Source: an uncultured Alphaproteobacteria bacterium | GTDB lineage: Bacteria > Pseudomonadota > Alphaproteobacteria > Reyranellales > Reyranellaceae | DNA: 6,723 nucleotides | Direction of reading: 5' to 3' | NCBI GenBank assembly: GCA_903929895.1 | Contig: CAIYWM010000211.1 | Span: 1-6,723 of the forward strand | In this document: positions 3,411-6,723 of the stretch, piece by piece | Layout of the letters: each line of letters begins with the position of its first letter | Numbering within the stretch: the first letter of the stretch is position 1 | The notes under the pieces: model-generated | Database searches by the model: none | Told to the model about the DNA's origin: nothing | What the model saw: the letters and a program-made list of their open reading frames with translations, nothing else | Translations under genes and position numbers: made by a program

Positions 3411-6131
3411 CTACGCCGACGCCATCAGCTCGGTATAGAGCCCGCCTCTTGCCGCCAGCTCCGGCGGCGATCCCTGGGCGACCACGCGGCCACCCTGCAT
3501 AACGACGATCTGATCGAACGGTTCGGCCTGGTTGGGCCGGTTGGCGATCCAGAACACACCGCTGTTCCGCTCGGAAGCATCGGCCAGAATGTTGTCGCGA
3601 ATGCGGTCCTGCGTGCGACCATCGAACATGGCCACCGCTTCGTTGACGACCACGAGCTGCGGCCTCTTGATCAGGGCGCGGGCGATTCCAAGCTTCTGGC
3701 GCTGGCTTGCCGGCAGCCTCTTGCCGCCGACACCGACATTGTACTCCAGGCCCACCTCGATCACCGAATCGCGCAGGCCGAGCTCATTGAACACCTGGGC
3801 GATCAAGGTGCCGATGCGCTCGCCGGCCCGAGCCTGGCCGTAGACCAGGCGCCCGAACAGGATGTTGTCCTGCAGGGTGGCGGCGCTGTTGTAGCGCTCG
3901 AAATCGTAGAACTCGACGGCGTCGCGCAGATTGGCCGGCAGGCCCTCGGCGAAGGCGCGGCGGGCGCCCAGGATTCGCTCCTCCATGGCCGCGTCGATCA
4001 GGCCGAGGCGATGGCGCGCTTCGATGTAGCGGAACGGCAGTGTCATCAGGCGGATACGGTCGGCTTCGGGCACCGCCTCGATGCCCTTGCCGCCGAGACG
4101 TTGCAGCAGCAGGCGGACGTTCGGCAGCTCGTCGGCCGAGATGAAGCTGTACTGCTCGAACAACGGATTGTCGGGCGACAGTCCGGAGAACAGCTCGACC
4201 ATGGTCTCGGCGATGCTGAGACCCATGCGCTGCAGGTCGACGTCGAGTCCGGTCTTTTGCAGGACCGACATCACGTAGGGATCGGACGCGAGATTGTCGC
4301 CATCGAACTGCTTGCCCAGTGCCGTGCCGAACAGCAGGTTTTCGGCGACCGACAGGTTCTTGTTGTAGTGGTCGTCGTTGAACGGCTCGACCAGGCCGGC
4401 ATAGGTGCCGTCCTGGAGATGCTCGTGCAGCGTATGCCGCGCCTTCAGGATCTTCTCGGCCAGATCGGGCCGCAGCGCCGCGTCGACGGTGCCGCGCAGG
4501 CCCAAGGAATAGATGTCTTCGTCGAGGTCGACCTGCTTCAGCACCCGCACCATGCACGGCAGCAGATCGCCCGGACCGGTGGCGCCGGCCAGCTCGTAGT
4601 CGACCCAGTCGGCGTTGGGATCGAAGGCCGGATTGCCCGCGCGCTCCGATTCCTTCCAGAACGCCTCGCGTATCGCCTTCGTGGCCTCGTCATAGCTTGC
4701 CGGCGCCACGGGCCGCAGCTTCAGGCCAAACAGGAGATTGTCGCGGACGGAGAGCGGGAAGAGGTAGGTGTCCTGTCCGACATAGGCCAGCCGCGCGCCG
4801 ATGACATACTCCGGTACCTGGAAGAAGTCCTTTCCGTCGATGCGGATCGTGCCGCTGGCCGGCAGGGTCTGGCGGGCCAGCACCTGGCCGAGCACTTCCT
4901 TGCCCGAGCCCGAGCCGCCGATCACGGCCACCCGACTGCTGGTCGGCAGGGTGAGGGACAGGCTGTCGAGCTGCTTCACGCGGCCGTCCTCGGTCACGAC
5001 CACCCCGACCAGCGCCAGCTCCTTGCCGAGCGCCGGCGGCGGTCCGTCGGGGATCGCCTGCAGCTCCGGCGGCATCATGCCTTCGGGCTGGAACTGGTCG
5101 ATCACCTGCTCGTACTTGATCTGCACGTCCTGGCGCTGCTGGTCCCAGTCGATCAGCTCCTTGATCGGCGACGGCAGGTCCTTGTAGGCGAGCAGCACGC
5201 CGACCACGGCGCCGACGTCCATCTGGCCGGTGATCGCGAAGTAGCCACCCACCAGGTAGATGGCGAAGGGCGTCGCCTGCGACAGGATGTTGTTCCAGAA
5301 CTTGGCGACGAACTTCTTCTGGTAGAGGTCGAAGCGGATCTTGAAGATCAGGCCCAGCCGCTCGGAGATATCGGCGCGTTCGTAGTTGGCGGCGCCGTGG
5401 ATATGGATCTCATGCACGCCGTCGGCGGTCTCGGCGATGCGGCCGGCCAGCTGGCGGGCCGAGATCTGCCGCTGGCGGCCCAGCACCAGCACGGGCTTCC
5501 GCAGCCGCGGGATGATTGCCATCTGCACGGCCAGCAGCACGACCACGATGATCCCGAGCAGCCAGTTCTGCATCATGATGAAGATGATGGCCGTCAGCGC
5601 CTGGCCGCCCAGGAACATCGGCTGCACGAAGGCGTCGCCGATGAAGCCGCCCAGCGGCTCGACCTCGTCCTTCACCATGGTGGCAAGCTCGGCCTGCTTG
5701 ACCTTGCGGAAGTGGGCCGGCGGGAAGCGCAGGATGCGGTCGTAGAGTTCGTAGCGCAGGCGGCGCAGCATGCGCTCGCCCATGCGGCCCTTCTGGGTGT
5801 TGATCGTCTTCTTGAACAGGCCGTTGACGACGACGGCCCCCAGGAAGACGAAGCTCATCACCACGAGATACTGGAGCTGGTCGACCTGAAATCCGTCGAA
5901 GAACCGGATGACCCTGCCCGGGAAGATGGCGGAGAGGTCCAGCTCCCAGACCAGGAAGGGGATGGTCTTGCTGTCCTTGAACGCGTTGCCCTGGATGCCG
6001 TTGTTGATGACCGACTTCGGCACCGTCAGCGACATGAAGTAGAAAACCTGGGCCAGGACCACCAGCAGCAGGATTACGATCTGCTCGGGCCGACTGTGCC
6101 GCCAGATGTAGGAAAAGAGACTGCGTTCCAT
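3411..6131 (-). CDS. Large ABC exporter-type protein with expanded, catalytically degenerate nucleotide-binding domain
   Basis: A 906-residue protein, against about 580-620 for a usual half-exporter. An ordinary type I exporter membrane domain has about six segments (roughly 18-36, 87-107, 169-187, 190-208, 285-302 and 306-316). Walker A is at 405-412 but ends G-K-E, not G-K-S/T. The Q-loop Gln is Q453. About 353 residues separate it from the signature, where about 80 are normal. The signature reads LPASQ (806-810) instead of LSGGQ, Walker B ends N830-E831 instead of D-E, and the H-loop His is N864. The D-loop Asp (D837) remains. The insertion holds degenerate repeats of the Q-loop/helical region. 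Substrate is unknown, and ATP hydrolysis may be weak or altered. I prefer the ATG at 6131 (AGGA 5 bases upstream). A longer frame to a GTG at 6263 is open, but its codons are atypical. First gene of the operon. Confidence 0.85.
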   Translation of the reverse strand: MERSLFSYIWRHSRPEQIVILLLVVLAQVFYFMSLTVPKSVINNGIQGNAFKDSKTIPFLVWELDLSAIFPGRVIRFFDGFQVDQLQYLVVMSFVFLGAVVVNGLFKKTINTQKGRMGERMLRRLRYELYDRILRFPPAHFRKVKQAELATMVKDEVEPLGGFIGDAFVQPMFLGGQALTAIIFIMMQNWLLGIIVVVLLAVQMAIIPRLRKPVLVLGRQRQISARQLAGRIAETADGVHEIHIHGAANYERADISERLGLIFKIRFDLYQKKFVAKFWNNILSQATPFAIYLVGGYFAITGQMDVGAVVGVLLAYKDLPSPIKELIDWDQQRQDVQIKYEQVIDQFQPEGMMPPELQAIPDGPPPALGKELALVGVVVTEDGRVKQLDSLSLTLPTSSRVAVIGGSGSGKEVLGQVLARQTLPASGTIRIDGKDFFQVPEYVIGARLAYVGQDTYLFPLSVRDNLLFGLKLRPVAPASYDEATKAIREAFWKESERAGNPAFDPNADWVDYELAGATGPGDLLPCMVRVLKQVDLDEDIYSLGLRGTVDAALRPDLAEKILKARHTLHEHLQDGTYAGLVEPFNDDHYNKNLSVAENLLFGTALGKQFDGDNLASDPYVMSVLQKTGLDVDLQRMGLSIAETMVELFSGLSPDNPLFEQYSFISADELPNVRLLLQRLGGKGIEAVPEADRIRLMTLPFRYIEARHRLGLIDAAMEERILGARRAFAEGLPANLRDAVEFYDFERYNSAATLQDNILFGRLVYGQARAGERIGTLIAQVFNELGLRDSVIEVGLEYNVGVGGKRLPASQRQKLGIARALIKRPQLVVVNEAVAMFDGRTQDRIRDNILADASERNSGVFWIANRPNQAEPFDQIVVMQGGRVVAQGSPPELAARGGLYTELMASA
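3747..3917 (-). repeat. ABC protein repeat module 3 (leads into the terminal signature motif)
   Basis: Residues 739-795. 'VEFYDFERYNSAATLQDNIL' then FG (739-760) and 'VFNELGLRDSVIEVGL' (780-795) parallel module 2. This copy runs directly into the signature-like LPASQ, Walker B-like VVVNEA and H-loop region, so it completes the NBD. Confidence 0.6.
4218..4391 (-). repeat. ABC protein repeat module 2
   Basis: Residues 581-638. 'VEPFNDDHYNKNLSVAENLL' then FG (581-602) matches module 3 position by position at an offset of 158 residues (V, E, Y-N, N, L-F-G identical). 'VLQKTGLDVDLQRMGL' (623-638) corresponds to the same segment in modules 1 and 3. The following 'LFSGLSPDNP' (647-656) sits where a signature motif would be but is not a functional LSGGQ. 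Confidence 0.6.
4497..4775 (-). repeat. ABC protein repeat module 1 (Q-loop/helical segment)
   Basis: Residues 453-545 (906-residue numbering). It starts with the true Q-loop 'GQDTYLFPLSVRDNLLFG' (N465, F468-G469), has about 60 extra residues, then 'VLKQVDLDEDIYSLGL' (530-545). The V-to-G spacing of 14 residues is shared with modules 2 and 3. After it comes 'RPDLAEKILKARHTLHEHL', where the signature helix would be expected. Confidence 0.55.
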
Positions 6132-6200
6132 GAATCCTGCGTCGCCGCGGTCGCGCCTCTCCCTATAGGCGATCAGTGCCTTGATTACATTAGATATTTG

Positions 6201-6235
6201 CCGGGTTGCCGCACCCGGGTTCGCGGCACCCCCGG
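6201..6235. repeat. Imperfect inverted repeat in the divergent control region
   Basis: CCGGG (6201-6205) pairs with CCCGG (6231-6235) and GCCGC (6208-6212) with GCGGC (6223-6227), with a TT/ACC internal loop and a 10-base loop that contains CCCGGG. It adjoins the AT-rich block and could be an operator or leader structure. In GC-rich DNA such pairings also arise by chance. Confidence 0.35.
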
Positions 6236-6290
6236 CTTGTGGCATAGTCATCCCGTCGTTCACCGGTCGGGGCAGTAGCCGCTTCGGCGA

Positions 6291-6298
6291 GGGAGAGG
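6291..6298 (+). promoter_or_regulatory. Ribosome binding site of the glycosyltransferase gene
   Basis: GGGAGAGG lies just before the ATG at 6302 (GGGAG is 6 bases upstream) and fixes that start. Confidence 0.65.
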
Positions 6299-6301
6299 CC
6301 C

Positions 6302-6723
6302 ATGCCCACCAGCACCCGGTCCAAGCGCGTACTGCTCTACAGCCACGATTCCTTCGGCCTCGGCCATGTGAGTCGCTGCCGCACGATCGCCAACGCCATC
6401 GTCGAGGCCGACCAGTCCGTGTCGGTGCTCATCCTGTCCGGTTCGCCGGTCGTCGGTTCGTATGAGTTCCGCTCGGGCGTGGACTTCGTGCGCATCCCCG
6501 GTGTCGTGAAGATCGAGACCGGCGAATACGACTCGGCCAACCTGCGCATGAACGTCGAGCACACGCTCGAGATGCGCACCCGCATCATCCGCGACACCGC
6601 CGACATCTTCCGCCCCGACCTGTTCATCGTCGACAAGGAGCCGCTCGGCCTGCGCGGCGAGGTCGGTCCCGCCCTGCGGCTGCTCAAGGATCGCGGCACG
6701 CCGCTGGTCCTCGGTCTGCGCGA
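6302..6723 (+). CDS. Predicted glycosyltransferase (MurG/COG4671-like), N-terminal part; 3' end outside window
   Basis: The first 140 codons are open to the window edge with no stop. The N-terminus 'RVLLYSHDSFGLGHVSRCR' (9-27) is the first strand and glycine loop of a GT-B fold, with the G-L-G-H motif (19-22) as in MurG-like and COG4671 'predicted glycosyl transferases'. 'SVLILSG' (41-47) is a second Rossmann strand, and 'RPDLFIVDKEPLGLRGE' (104-120) is the strand-loop typical of this group. Such enzymes transfer a sugar from a nucleotide sugar; donor and acceptor cannot be read here because the donor-binding C-terminal domain is missing. The start is supported by a GGGAGAGG ribosome site. 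It is divergent from the ABC operon and probably begins a rightward operon, perhaps for envelope or polysaccharide synthesis (inference). Confidence 0.8.
   Translation, partial: MPTSTRSKRVLLYSHDSFGLGHVSRCRTIANAIVEADQSVSVLILSGSPVVGSYEFRSGVDFVRIPGVVKIETGEYDSANLRMNVEHTLEMRTRIIRDTADIFRPDLFIVDKEPLGLRGEVGPALRLLKDRGTPLVLGLR

Larger units (their letters stand above)
6132..6301. promoter_or_regulatory. Divergent control region between ABC operon and glycosyltransferase
   Basis: If the ABC gene starts at 6131, this 170-base stretch separates two divergent genes and should hold both promoters. It includes a strikingly AT-rich block (6181-6200, only 4 G/C of 20) in otherwise GC-rich DNA and an imperfect hairpin at 6201-6235. 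I find no clear -35/-10 pair on either strand, so exact promoter positions are not assigned. Confidence 0.5.

Noticed and set aside
3411..6131. The ABC gene as a decaying pseudogene or a fusion of two ABC half-transporters
   Set aside because: There is no frameshift or internal stop over 906 codons, and only one membrane domain, one Walker A and one Walker B are present, so neither decay nor a head-to-tail full transporter fits.
4011..6278. Very long open frame (755 codons) on the + strand opposite the ABC gene
   Set aside because: It is the antisense shadow of a GC-rich gene. Its translation is low-complexity and rich in His, Asp, Gln, Leu and Arg, with no domain, while the - strand frame has clear membrane and ABC motifs.
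6260..6699. Open frames on the - strand opposite the glycosyltransferase start
   Set aside because: The + strand frame from 6302 has a ribosome site and the glycine-loop GLGH motif and stays open to the edge; the - strand frames have no motif.

Overview
The window looks like chromosome of a GC-rich alphaproteobacterium. The base composition is strongly GC-rich with codons ending mostly in G or C, and the proteins resemble Rhizobiales/Rhodospirillales-type housekeeping and envelope genes. That placement is a guess from style, with no marker gene to confirm it. I see no tRNA, rRNA, CRISPR array, insertion sequence or prophage gene. The longest gap between genes is at most about 170 bases.

Left part (1-2421). 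The 3' end of a fumarylacetoacetate-hydrolase-family gene (+) converges on a YpfJ/KPN_02809-type membrane zinc metallopeptidase gene (-). The 126-base gap between them is packed with hairpins, and the last one contains the peptidase stop codon. A short divergent region follows (1276-1341), with a perfect TATAAT and a tandem 8-mer. From it, exodeoxyribonuclease III (xth, probably leaderless) is read on the + strand, followed 12 bases later by a small GlsB/YeaQ/YmgE-type membrane protein. These two probably form an operon for stress tolerance and DNA repair.

Middle and right part (2426-6131, - strand). A three-gene operon is transcribed leftward: a very large, unusual ABC exporter-type protein, then a stand-alone cyclic-nucleotide-binding-domain protein (20-base gap), then a small SAM-dependent methyltransferase (26-base gap). 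The operon ends only 4 bases from the end of the GlsB-like gene. The ABC protein is the most notable object in the window. Its membrane domain looks ordinary, but its nucleotide-binding domain carries about 270 extra residues between Q-loop and signature motif. These are built from degenerate repeats of the Q-loop/helical segment, and almost every catalytic motif is altered (Walker A ends GKE, signature LPASQ, Walker B NE, H-loop Asn).

Right edge (6302-6723). Divergent from the operon is the 5' part of a predicted MurG/COG4671-like glycosyltransferase gene, cut by the window end. The ABC gene and the glycosyltransferase share a control region of up to 170 bases with an AT-rich block and a hairpin. 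A reasonable but unproven reading is that the ABC protein, its possible cyclic-nucleotide sensor partner and the glycosyltransferase belong to one envelope or polysaccharide-related function.
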